Position numbers and translations under genes: made by a program
Shown: positions 5,600 through 12,831 of the stretch, piece after piece
Position numbering within the stretch: position 1 is the stretch's first letter
Layout of the letters: every line of letters starts with the position of its first letter
Notes under the pieces: model-generated
What the model saw: only the letters and a program-made list of their open reading frames with translations
What the model was told of the DNA's origin: nothing
Database searches by the model: none
Source: a virus
Strand: one strand, 5' to 3'
Length of the DNA: 23,359 nucleotides
IMG/VR virus record: IMGVR_UViG_3300047666_000648
Span: 1-23,359 of that record

Positions 5600-6952
5600 A
5601 TGAACGTGAAACAATCACAGGAATTGCGGCAGAAGATTGCCGAAAAGACCAAAGCGATGGGCGGCTTACTTGAAAAAGTGGCCACCGAATCCCGAGCCTA
5701 TTCTGAGGACGAGTCCAAGCAAAAGGAAACCTTGAAAAAGGAAATTCAAGACCTTGAAGCTCGCGCCGAAGACGCCGAGTTCATCGAATCTCGCGCCCAG
5801 GTGGACGCAGGTGCGGACACGGCCCAAAAGGTCGCAAGCGTAGCTGGTGGTAACCCCACAGGTGGCAGCGAACGCCGCGAACAATCCAAAATCGCCAGCG
5901 GCTTCCGATTGACGCGTGCCATTGGCCGCCAACTCCTCCAAAAGCCTTTGGAGGGCATGGAAGCAGAAGTCCACCAAGAAGCCGAAAAGGAGGCTCGCGC
6001 CTTCGGCAAGGCTATTGAGGGATTTGCCGTACCGTCCTGGGCAATGGCCCCCGAGCGCCGCGATGCGCTTGTCGGTACTGCTGCCAACGCTGGCGATACG
6101 GTAGGCACGAGCATGATCGGATTCATTGAAAGCCTCCGGCCTAACCCCACCGTTTTTAGCCTCGGCGCTGTGAACATGGACGGCTTGATGTCGAACATTG
6201 AGATCCCCCGCCAGACCGGTAACACGGTAGCTAGCTGGAAAACTGAACAAGCTGAAGCTGGAGTAACCGACGCAGCCTTTGATAAGGTGACGATGATCCC
6301 CAAGCGCCTAACGGCGGTAACGGAGGCCAGCCGTCAGCTCATGCTGCAAAGTACTGTTCCGGTTTCCTTCGAGAACCTCCTTCGTTCTGATCTTCGACGG
6401 TCTCACGAGCTGGCCCTCGACCTTGCGGCCATTAACGGCAGCGGCTCCGACCCTGTCCCTGAAGGTGTCCTAAACACCACGGGCATTGGCGCAGTTGCAC
6501 TCGGCACTAACGGCGCAGTTCTTACCCGCGCAGCCTTGATTGCCTTAATCCGCACGCTAGACGTTGAGAACGTGGACTTTGCCAATCTGTCATTCTTGGG
6601 TAATCCCCAGGTGCGTGCAGAGCTGATGAACACGCTTGTAGACGCAGGTAGCGGACGTTTCCTCATGGAGAATGCCAATAGTGGTATTCTAGGCTACAAC
6701 GCAGCGTTTACCACGCAAGTACCGAGCAACCTGACCAAGGGAACCGGAACAGCGCTGTCTGCTCTCATTTTCGGAAACTTCCGGGAAATGATGATCGGCA
6801 CATGGGGCGGTATGGACGTAATCGCAGACCCGTACAGCAAGGCCACGAGCGGCATGGTGCGATTGATTACCCACGGTTTCCACGACATCGCCATCCGTCA
6901 GCCAAAGGCATTTGCAGCCATTAAGGACATCAATACGTCCGCTACGGCTTAA
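5600..6952 (+). CDS. Major capsid protein, HK97 fold with N-terminal scaffold domain
   Basis: A 450-residue capsid subunit (PF05065). Residues about 1-75 are a Lys/Glu-rich coiled coil (QELRQKIAEKTKAMGGLLEK and the following charged heptads), typical of the delta/scaffold domain that the adjacent protease removes. Residues about 76-130 are a Gly/Ser-rich and charged linker in which cleavage probably occurs; the exact site cannot be read. The HK97-fold body follows, with the family blocks 'FSLGAVNMDGLMSNIEIPRQTGNTVASW', 'LTAVTEASRQLMLQS', 'LALDLAAINGSG' and the C-terminal 'FGNFREMMIGTWGGMDVIADPYS'. A strong hairpin follows the gene, so its transcript could end here or be preferentially stabilised. 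Confidence 0.96.
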   Translation: MNVKQSQELRQKIAEKTKAMGGLLEKVATESRAYSEDESKQKETLKKEIQDLEARAEDAEFIESRAQVDAGADTAQKVASVAGGNPTGGSERREQSKIASGFRLTRAIGRQLLQKPLEGMEAEVHQEAEKEARAFGKAIEGFAVPSWAMAPERRDALVGTAANAGDTVGTSMIGFIESLRPNPTVFSLGAVNMDGLMSNIEIPRQTGNTVASWKTEQAEAGVTDAAFDKVTMIPKRLTAVTEASRQLMLQSTVPVSFENLLRSDLRRSHELALDLAAINGSGSDPVPEGVLNTTGIGAVALGTNGAVLTRAALIALIRTLDVENVDFANLSFLGNPQVRAELMNTLVDAGSGRFLMENANSGILGYNAAFTTQVPSNLTKGTGTALSALIFGNFREMMIGTWGGMDVIADPYSKATSGMVRLITHGFHDIAIRQPKAFAAIKDINTSATA

Positions 6953-6972
6953 CGATTCACTGACTGAATGAC

Positions 6973-7007
6973 AACCGAGGGGCGGAATAAAACCTGCCCC
7001 TCGGTTT
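6973..7007 (+). terminator. Strong hairpin after the capsid gene
   Basis: AACCGAGGGGC (6973-6983) pairs perfectly with GCCCCTCGGTT (6996-7006) around a 12-nt loop, and two more inner pairs are possible if one G-U is allowed. Only three T residues follow, so termination may be partial. The site would raise capsid expression relative to the connector and tail genes, or shield the 3' end of the capsid mRNA from decay. Confidence 0.75.
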
Positions 7008-7020
7008 CAAAACCAACGCA

Positions 7021-7248
7021 ATGAAAAAAGTACTATTCACCCGAAGCCCGACCGGAGAGCCATTTAAGTTGGCTTACAACATTGACGATACGGCAGAGGT
7101 ATTCGACGAGTTAGCCCAACAGCTAATCACCGAAGGCTTTGCGGTTGAGTTGAAGCGTTCGGTACAGGAGACAAAAGAACCAGCCGCGCCAAAGTCTGAA
7201 AAGGCAACTCGGCGAATTAGCAAGAAAGAAACCGCAACTAAAAAATGA
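7021..7248 (+). CDS. Small post-capsid protein, 75 aa
   Basis: A 75-residue protein starting MKKVLFTRSPTGEPFKLAYN. Residues 1-50 have a compact pattern (KVLFTRSPTG...KLAYNIDDTAEV...LAQQLITEGFAVEL) like the short proteins often found directly after the capsid gene in Bacteroidota phages. The last 25 residues are a Lys/Glu/Ala-rich, probably disordered tail (KSEKATRRISKKETATKK). The stop overlaps the next start by four bases (ATGA). A head-completion or accessory role is suggested only by position; I cannot name a function. Confidence 0.7.
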   Translation: MKKVLFTRSPTGEPFKLAYNIDDTAEVFDELAQQLITEGFAVELKRSVQETKEPAAPKSEKATRRISKKETATKK

Positions 7249-7754
7249 GAATAACAACTCCCCCCATCATTGAGCCGGTCAGCATAACCGATGCCAAAAA
7301 CTGGCTTCGCGTGGACTACGACGGTGAAGATGTGCTGATTGAAACGTTAATCAGCGCAGCGCGGGAGAAGTGCGAACAGTACACCAACCGGGCTTTCATC
7401 AGCCAGGGCATTACCGAAAGTTACGGCATAAACGATGATATTATCCTTTCACGAGGTGAGGTTATCAGCGTTGACAGCGTAACGGTTGGCGAGGTTTTAT
7501 TGTCTGCCACTGACTACACCACAGACGATGGAGTAGACGGCTTTTTCATCACCCTTAAGAACTTGCCTGACGACCGAGTAACGGTCGTCTATACGGCTGG
7601 ATATGGGGAGAACGCAAGCGACGTACCTAGAACTATTGTTGCCGCGATTTGGCTCATGGTTGGCGATATGGAGGCCAATCGTAGTGATAAGGTCAGGAGA
7701 TTACCGACAGCATCCGAAAACCTACTAAATACGGTCCGCAGATGGGTAACGTAA
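7245..7754 (+). CDS. Head-tail connector, HK97 gp6-like
   Basis: A 169-residue adaptor that would form a ring under the portal. It matches the gp6/phiE125 gp8-like connector family: 'EPVSITDAKNWLRVDYDGEDVLIETLISAAREKCEQYTNRAFI' at the N-terminus (the 'vtlaeaK.hLRvd..deD..i..li.aA...ve..tgr' signature), a beta-rich middle, then 'DRVTVVYTAGYGENASDVPRTIVAAIWLMVGDMEANR' and a C-terminal 'ASENLLNTVRRWV'. The start overlaps the preceding gene by four bases (ATGA), and its stop codon overlaps the next start in a TAATG junction. Confidence 0.88.
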   Translation: MRITTPPIIEPVSITDAKNWLRVDYDGEDVLIETLISAAREKCEQYTNRAFISQGITESYGINDDIILSRGEVISVDSVTVGEVLLSATDYTTDDGVDGFFITLKNLPDDRVTVVYTAGYGENASDVPRTIVAAIWLMVGDMEANRSDKVRRLPTASENLLNTVRRWVT

Positions 7755-8101
7755 TGGACATGATCGGGTCGATGCGCGGCCGAATAACAGTACAGGCGCT
7801 TACCTCCACTCGTGATAACATGGGCGGGACGGTAGACACCTGGGCCGACAAGTTTACGACATGGGCTTCGGCTAAATTCTTGACAGTAGGCAGTGACGAA
7901 AAGTACCAGGTAGGTCAACTTACAAACAGGACTGCAGTACAATTCACGATTCGCAAAAAGTCAGGGGTAGTAAGTGCAGCCGACAGGGTAGTTTTTGACA
8001 GCCTTATTTACGAAGTTGACGCGGTAGTTCCAACGGGCGATTACCTCGAATTTCAAATAATAGAGTGCTACCAAATGGGGGAGCACAAAACAGATACTTA
8101 A
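7754..8101 (+). CDS. Head closure / head-tail joining protein
   Basis: A 115-residue protein of the phage head-tail joining family (PF05521, HK97 gp7 / SPP1 gp16-like), which plugs the connector after packaging. The family layout is visible: 'IGSMRGRITVQALTSTRDNMGGTVDTWADKFTTWASAKFLTVGSDEKYQVGQLTNRTAVQFTIRKKSGVVSAADRVVFDSLIYEVDAV', ending in 'YLEFQIIECYQM'. I chose the ATG at 7754 in the TAATG junction because the family normally begins only a few residues before 'IG.(M/L)R.RI'; an in-frame ATG at 7742 would add four residues. Confidence 0.85.
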   Translation: MDMIGSMRGRITVQALTSTRDNMGGTVDTWADKFTTWASAKFLTVGSDEKYQVGQLTNRTAVQFTIRKKSGVVSAADRVVFDSLIYEVDAVVPTGDYLEFQIIECYQMGEHKTDT

Positions 8102-8598
8102 TGCCAATCGGTAATGCCGCATCGCTGAATAAAGAGATTGAGGCTTGGATCGCTAAGGTTGAAAGTACCGTAAAGGATTTCAACAAGAAGGATCGAAGGC
8201 GAATACTTATAAGGGCATCACGGCCAGTTGTTAAAGCGGTTCGGGACAAAACGCCAAAAGGAGCGGCGGTTCATTACCGGTATGCCAACGGGAAGCGGAT
8301 CAAGTACAACCCTGGCAATCTCCGCAGGTCCGCTGGTAGGTTGATTTTAAGAAAAACGCGAGACGCATTTGTAGGCCCGCGCTTTGCGAAAAATAGAGTT
8401 GCGGAATACGGCGGCGTAGGACAGCCGACGGATGGATACTACGCTCGGATGCTTTTCGGATCAGCAGCCGCATTTAACCGCAGAGTATTGCAGCCAGCTA
8501 TCTCTGAAACCGCTACGCAAGTAAGATCTGAAGTTGCAAAAGAATCACTAAGAATCATAAAGAATAGAGCCGCTTCGCGTGGCATAAAAACAAGATAA
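8101..8598 (+). CDS. HK97 gp10-like tail completion protein
   Basis: A 165-residue basic protein in the position of HK97 gp10. It begins with a helical charged segment (residues 8-40), followed by 'RASRPVVKAVRDKTPKG', the 'GNLRRSAGRLILRKTRDAFVGPRF' block that is characteristic of gp10-like proteins, a 'VAEYGGVGQPTDGYYARML' loop and a C-terminal helix rich in Arg and Lys. The ATG at 8101 overlaps the previous stop (TAATG) and is preferred to an in-frame GTG at 8065 that would overlap the upstream gene by 37 bases. It probably helps finish the tail's head-proximal end. Confidence 0.8.
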   Translation: MPIGNAASLNKEIEAWIAKVESTVKDFNKKDRRRILIRASRPVVKAVRDKTPKGAAVHYRYANGKRIKYNPGNLRRSAGRLILRKTRDAFVGPRFAKNRVAEYGGVGQPTDGYYARMLFGSAAAFNRRVLQPAISETATQVRSEVAKESLRIIKNRAASRGIKTR

Positions 8599-8984
8599 TG
8601 AACCCTGAAACCGGAGTGTACGAATTGCTTTCAACCAACGCTGCGCTAGTGGCAGAGGTAGGGGCGAAGATATACCCAGGAAATGCACCGCAAAACGTTG
8701 CGGCCCCATTCATCGTCTACACGCAATTAGACGAGAAGGAGCAGTTTACGCAAGATGGCCCGGTGTCAGATGGCTGGTCTTTTCAGGTATCAATTATCGC
8801 AACAAATAACCTTCAGGCGCGGGTAGTTTCCCGGCTTGTAAAAACGGCGTTAAACTGGGAAACGGTTGTACTGGATTCCGGCGAAACGATAAGAACGCGC
8901 TTCGATGACGAAAGCGACGCATCCTTCCAGGAGGAACAAAAATACTTTCAGATTGTGCAGGACTTTCTTGCGCGTAAAACTTAA
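8598..8984 (+). CDS. Tail terminator, DUF3168 / gp17-like
   Basis: A 128-residue protein with the DUF3168 (PF11367) pattern: 'GVYELLSTNAALVAEVGAKIYPGNAPQNVAAPFIVYTQLDE' at the N-terminus, 'GWSFQVSIIATNNLQARVVSRLVKTAL' in the middle and a C-terminal 'SFQEEQKYFQIVQDFLARK' strand. This family forms a hexamer that caps the tail tube and makes the joint with the head. The start overlaps the stop of the gp10-like gene by one base, and a 12-base gap separates it from the tube gene. Confidence 0.88.
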   Translation: MNPETGVYELLSTNAALVAEVGAKIYPGNAPQNVAAPFIVYTQLDEKEQFTQDGPVSDGWSFQVSIIATNNLQARVVSRLVKTALNWETVVLDSGETIRTRFDDESDASFQEEQKYFQIVQDFLARKT

Positions 8985-8996
8985 AAATATCAAGTT

Positions 8997-9428
8997 ATGC
9001 CTACTTCAGGAGTAATTAACGGCACGAATCTTCGGGTTTACGTTGCTGGAAATGTAGTTGGACACGCTACAAGCTGTACCATGTCCCTTTCAATGGAAAT
9101 CCGGGAAACCCTGGACAAAGACAGCGTTAGCGGCTACGCTGGCGGTGAGGCTGGCCAACGCTCAGGCAGCTTGTCTTTTGAAGGGCTAGCTTCCGAAGAC
9201 GTGACCCTCAACACTGCCACGGTTGGGAGTATGACCACCTTACTAACCCAGTTCAGCAGCAATACGGCGTTCGCGTGGCGATTCACTACCGATGCTACTG
9301 GCGACGTTGAAGTGTCCGGCAACGGGCTTATTTCTGACATCAGCATCAGCGCAGCAGTAGAGGAAAACTCTACCCTTTCCGGCACCATCACCATGATCGG
9401 AGCGCCCACCTTCGGTACTATTAGCTAA
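8997..9428 (+). CDS. Major tail tube protein
   Basis: A 143-residue protein in the standard tube position between the tail terminator and the tail chaperones. It is beta-rich with the TP901-1/HK97-like tube pattern: 'NLRVYVAGNVVGHATSCTMSLSMEIRETLDKDSVSGYAGGEAGQRSGSLSFEGL' (residues about 11-64), then 'FAWRFTTDATGDVEVSGNGLISDISISAAVEENSTLSGTITMIGAPT'. The 'm.....sC.mslsme....t.kds.g' opening is common in tube proteins of Bacteroidota siphophages. Many copies would stack as hexamers around the tape measure. The leader (AAAAATATCAAGTT) has no Shine-Dalgarno sequence. Confidence 0.9.
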   Translation: MPTSGVINGTNLRVYVAGNVVGHATSCTMSLSMEIRETLDKDSVSGYAGGEAGQRSGSLSFEGLASEDVTLNTATVGSMTTLLTQFSSNTAFAWRFTTDATGDVEVSGNGLISDISISAAVEENSTLSGTITMIGAPTFGTIS

Positions 9429-9449
9429 CCAATACCAAAACCAAAACCC

Positions 9450-9818
9450 ATGAGTACCGTAAAGTTCAAAGACGAAGAATATCCAGTACGCTTCGATTTT
9501 TCGGCCATCAAACGCACCCTTCCGCTTTTCGGCCTCCGCTTTATGACGGAGGTTGAAAAGCTGGAAGAAAAGATGGCTAAAGAGTTCCCGGCTGATGCTA
9601 TTTGTCCGTTCATCCACAATATTGTACGCTCCGGCATGCGGTACACTGGCGATGAGCGCGAAGTACCGACGCTGGATGATATTGAACGCGCAGTAGACGA
9701 TGATATGACCCTGATTGGTCGTGCTGTTGAAGCCATCGCAGACAAGCAATCAGCACCAGACGTAGGCACTGCAAAAGCCGTTAAGGTAAAAAAGAAAGCG
9801 CCGACCTCCAAGCCTTAG
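9450..9818 (+). CDS. Tail assembly chaperone G (zero-frame product)
   Basis: A 122-residue protein that ends at the TAG 9816-9818. By position it is the analogue of lambda gpG: between tube and tape measure, and followed by an overlapping second frame. It has 'VRFDFSAIKRTLPLFGLRFMTEVEKLEEKMAKEFPADAICPFIHNIVRSGMRY' and a helical 'TLDDIERAVDDDMTLIGRAVEAIADK' segment, then a Lys-rich tail (KAVKVKKKAPTSKP). That tail contains the slippery heptamer A AAA AAG at codons GTA-AAA-AAG. Most ribosomes would make this short form; a fraction would shift by -1 to make the longer GT protein. Chaperones of this type bind the tape measure before tube assembly. Confidence 0.88.
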   Translation: MSTVKFKDEEYPVRFDFSAIKRTLPLFGLRFMTEVEKLEEKMAKEFPADAICPFIHNIVRSGMRYTGDEREVPTLDDIERAVDDDMTLIGRAVEAIADKQSAPDVGTAKAVKVKKKAPTSKP

Positions 9819-9827
9819 CGCTTGGGG
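9788..9827 (+). promoter_or_regulatory. Programmed -1 ribosomal frameshift site with downstream hairpin
   Basis: The heptamer A AAA AAG (9788-9794) is exactly in phase with gene G (GTA AAA AAG). After a slip the next codon is GAA at 9794, and the -1 frame is open to 10135. Downstream, CCAAGC (9808-9813) pairs perfectly with GCTTGG (9820-9825), extendable by one U-G and one C-G pair to 9806-9827. The zero-frame TAG lies in the 6-nt loop. The spacer to the stem is about 11-13 nt, slightly long for a classical stimulatory hairpin. The combination of site, open frame and gene position is the classic G-GT arrangement. Confidence 0.88.
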
Positions 9828-10135
9828 TACTCGGCATTTCTTTGCCGGACTTTTTCGACCTAACCCCTGCTGAATTGATAGCCGCACTTTCGGCTTTCAG
9901 GAAACAGGAACGGGTGGGATGGAAACAAACCCAACTGCTGATGTTCGCGGCCATGCGACCGCACTATAAAAAGCTATCTCCGAGCGATTGCATTGACCTT
10001 AAAGACGAGGATGAGGCCGCACCAAAGCAGCTAAACGACGAAGAAAGGGAGACGCGACGCAAACGAAATGAATCAGCCGACAGGCGAGCAAAACAGGCAT
10101 ACTTAGAAAGTATTGCTATTAAAAACCCTAACTAA
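9794..10135 (+). CDS. T part of tail assembly chaperone GT (made by -1 frameshift)
   Basis: This frame has no ATG of its own at a sensible place. It continues gene G after the slip and adds 113 residues, giving a fusion of about 228 residues. The junction reads ...KVKK-ESADLQALALGVLGISLPDFFDLTPAELIAALSAF. The 'ALGVLG(L/I)s..dFw.LTPaEl..a' pattern is typical of the second half of phage tail assembly chaperones. The rest is a charged helix (QLNDEERETRRKRNESADRR). The stop TAA shares its last base with the tape measure ATG at 10135. In lambda, GT recruits tube subunits to the tape measure; the same role is inferred here. Confidence 0.85.
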   Translation, partial: ESADLQALALGVLGISLPDFFDLTPAELIAALSAFRKQERVGWKQTQLLMFAAMRPHYKKLSPSDCIDLKDEDEAAPKQLNDEERETRRKRNESADRRAKQAYLESIAIKNPN

Positions 10136-12831
10136 TGGCTAGAAGCGATTTAAGCATTCGGATAGGCGCAGACCTTAGTGGCCTAAATAGTCAGCTAGGG
10201 GGTGCGCTTAAAGGCTTGAAGCGCTTTGGGTTCAAGGCCGAAAGCATTGGCCGTGACTTGACCACTCGCATATCTTTACCTTTGATCGCCCTGGGTGGCG
10301 TTGCTGTCAAGACGTTTGCCGAGTTTGATCGATTAGAAAAGGGTTTGGGCGCTTTAAGCGGATCAGCCCAGGGCGGTGCGGATGCCTTCAATAGGCTGAA
10401 CAAGATCGTTCTTGATACCAGGACGACCCTTGATCTAAAAACGGCTGCGCTCGGTGAGCAACGGTTGGTTGGCGCTGGATTGGCGGCTGCGGAAGCGGAA
10501 CGGACCATCAAGCAATTAGGTATTGCCGCTACCGTTTCAGGATCATCCATTGACGACGTTGGCGGCGTAATCCGTCAGTTTACACAAATTGTCGGTAAAG
10601 GCAAGATAGAACAAGAAGACCTTAATACGATCCTTGATCGGATGCCAGCGTTAGGCGCGGTTATAAAACAGGAGTTTGGAGCCAGCACCGCCGAAGGGAT
10701 CCGAGATACGGGTATTGAGATGGAAACGTTTGTTTCCCGGCTCACTACGGCCATAGAGCAAAACGAATCATTCCAGAGCGTTCAGGGCGGTTTAGCAAAA
10801 TCCTTTGAGTCGTTCGCAAACGCCGTCCAAGTAGGCATCCGTCCACTAGGTGAGGCAATCGCCAAATCGCTGAACTTAGAAAAGAATTTACAGCGGCTGG
10901 GAGACTTTGTAGGCAGGGCGTCGCAAGCCTTTGCTGATCTAAACCCCAACGTTCAAAAGTTCATCATCTTCACAGGGTTGGCCGTTGCTGCGGTTGGTCC
11001 GCTCACGTTTGGGCTGGGCGCGGCTGCCAAGTCTTTACCCCTGCTTATTTCTGGGTTTAAATTGCTTGGTGGGCCATTGTCTGCGGTCACAGGCGGTTTT
11101 AAAGTATTCAGCGGATTAGCGGGCATACTTATACCTGGCGGCGGCATTACTAGGGTGGTCAGCTTTTCGGCTGCGCTCAGTAAGTTATCGTCTGCATTTG
11201 CGGTGCTAACTGGGCCAATTGGCTTGACAATCGCGGCTATTGTTATCATAGGCATTGCCATCACAAAAGCCTATAAAAATAGCGAGTTTTTTAGGAATCA
11301 GATAGGTAGGTTAGGTGAGGCATTTTCTAGCATTTTCAGCCCTATAAAAGACCTAATTGTAAGCATTTTTCCATCCCTAGAAGATTCCTTTGATTCCGTA
11401 GGTGATGTGTTTAATTTTGTATTCTCTGTAATAGCGGCTACCATATCGGCTACAATCGAAAAGTTCCTCACAATCATTGACACCATCAAGGCCGTTGTAG
11501 GGGCAATTTCATCTTTAGTAAAGGGTGATTTATCAGGCGCGCTCGACAGCGCTAAAGAAGCCTTTGATCTGACTCTTGGAGGTGGCGCGGGCAAGCGAGT
11601 GGCAAACGCATTTGGCACTACATTTTCCCAAACGTTAAAAGGTGAATTAAAGAAGATTACAGCCAGCAAGGAGGTTGAGGATTTCGCTAGAAAAACTTTT
11701 GGACTTTCAGTTGCGCCTGAGTTGCCGCAAGGTATTAGAGCGCCAGGTGATCCGATTGTTAAGAAGCCGACGAAGCCCCCAGGACCAGACCCCACCACAA
11801 GGGGAACCCCAGACGCAATACAAGAACTGAACAACGCGGCAGCAACCTTATCCGACAAAGGCGCTAAAAAGATAAGCGAGTTTTTTAACGAATTTGTGAT
11901 TGGATCGTTAATCGTTGACGGATTCCAAAGCCGTCTAGCTGGCTTAGAGGTCAAGCCTATCAAAGGCTTAGATCGGGTAGCAAGAATGCAAGAGGTATTT
12001 GAGGAATTGGGAAAAGAATTGACGGACGGTCTAGGCGCAGCATTTCTAGAAGTAAATAAAAAAGCAGCCTTCTTTGGCAAGGGGTTTGACCCGCTAAGGG
12101 AGAAGATCGACCTTACCAATGAAGCTTTGGCTCGCGCCTATGACGAAAACTTGCCAGCAACAGGCGAGGCGGTTTTAGCCCTGAAAAAAAATCTGGCAGC
12201 TCTTACCGACCAGCAGAACACGCAAGCAGAAGCGCAAGAAGCGTCAAATGCCAGCCTTAGCGCAACAAGGGCTTTTTATGAGTCGCTAGGCTTAACGTTC
12301 AATACTGTTTTTGAGAACCTTGATAAAGGACAAAAGGCAATGGCCGCTGGCGCTGCTCTTGTTTCAGGGGTTCTTAGTAGTGTTTTCTCAGACATGGCTA
12401 ACGGCGCAATAAGCTTTGGCGCTGCACTCGCTAAGGCCACCAGAAGTATTGTTGGCAGCTTCATCAAGCAGGGCGTTGCGGCCGTCGTTGCCTCTGCGCT
12501 TACTAAGGCTTCTTTTCTAGGCCCATTGGTGGTTCCTGTTGCTGCTGCTGCTGGCGCGAGTGCAAACGCAATGTTTCAAGGACTCCTAAGCGCTCTAAAC
12601 ATTCCAGCCCTGGCAGACGGAGGTATAACAACCGGGGCACAACTTGCCCTGATTGGTGAGGCTGGGCCAGAAGCCGTTGTACCACTTCCGACCCTTGACG
12701 CGCTGATCCGGCAGGCAGGAGGCGGCGGGAATAGTGGAAGCTTTGGCGGTAATGTAGAATTTGTAATCAGAGGCGAAGATCTCGTGGGGGTTATTTCCCG
12801 CGCCGAATCGTCTTACAAACGCTCATTCTAA
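10135..12831 (+). CDS. Tail tape measure protein
   Basis: The 898-residue protein fixes tail length and is ejected ahead of the DNA. The N-terminus (residues 1-60, 'SIRIGADLSGLNSQLGGALKGLKRFG') is the usual helical tape measure start. Residues about 60-240 form the conserved 'TFAEFDRLEKGLGALSGSAQGGADAFNRLNKI' TP901-type domain. Hydrophobic segments lie near 276-300 and 361-380 (PIGLTIAAIVIIGIAITKAY), plausible for membrane insertion. A Pro-rich linker (about 540-565) precedes a helical second half. The C-terminus has the very typical 'ALADGGITTGAQLALIGEAGPEAVVPLP' motif (about 827-853). It starts in a TAATG junction with the chaperone frame and ends in another with the next gene. Confidence 0.95.
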   Translation: MARSDLSIRIGADLSGLNSQLGGALKGLKRFGFKAESIGRDLTTRISLPLIALGGVAVKTFAEFDRLEKGLGALSGSAQGGADAFNRLNKIVLDTRTTLDLKTAALGEQRLVGAGLAAAEAERTIKQLGIAATVSGSSIDDVGGVIRQFTQIVGKGKIEQEDLNTILDRMPALGAVIKQEFGASTAEGIRDTGIEMETFVSRLTTAIEQNESFQSVQGGLAKSFESFANAVQVGIRPLGEAIAKSLNLEKNLQRLGDFVGRASQAFADLNPNVQKFIIFTGLAVAAVGPLTFGLGAAAKSLPLLISGFKLLGGPLSAVTGGFKVFSGLAGILIPGGGITRVVSFSAALSKLSSAFAVLTGPIGLTIAAIVIIGIAITKAYKNSEFFRNQIGRLGEAFSSIFSPIKDLIVSIFPSLEDSFDSVGDVFNFVFSVIAATISATIEKFLTIIDTIKAVVGAISSLVKGDLSGALDSAKEAFDLTLGGGAGKRVANAFGTTFSQTLKGELKKITASKEVEDFARKTFGLSVAPELPQGIRAPGDPIVKKPTKPPGPDPTTRGTPDAIQELNNAAATLSDKGAKKISEFFNEFVIGSLIVDGFQSRLAGLEVKPIKGLDRVARMQEVFEELGKELTDGLGAAFLEVNKKAAFFGKGFDPLREKIDLTNEALARAYDENLPATGEAVLALKKNLAALTDQQNTQAEAQEASNASLSATRAFYESLGLTFNTVFENLDKGQKAMAAGAALVSGVLSSVFSDMANGAISFGAALAKATRSIVGSFIKQGVAAVVASALTKASFLGPLVVPVAAAAGASANAMFQGLLSALNIPALADGGITTGAQLALIGEAGPEAVVPLPTLDALIRQAGGGGNSGSFGGNVEFVIRGEDLVGVISRAESSYKRSF

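Noticed and set aside
5666-6303. Two long minus-strand frames (194 and 185 codons) opposite the capsid gene
   Set aside because: They lie fully inside the capsid coding region in mirror frames, have low-complexity composition and no start context; the plus-strand capsid is unambiguous.
9842-10135. Independent gene starting at the TTG at 9842
   Set aside because: The frame is open back to the slippery heptamer and gives a better chaperone sequence when fused by a -1 frameshift; no initiation signal is seen at 9842.
11298-12119. 273-codon minus-strand frame opposite the tape measure gene
   Set aside because: A shadow frame caused by the codon composition of the tape measure; Ser/Pro-rich and without recognisable domains.
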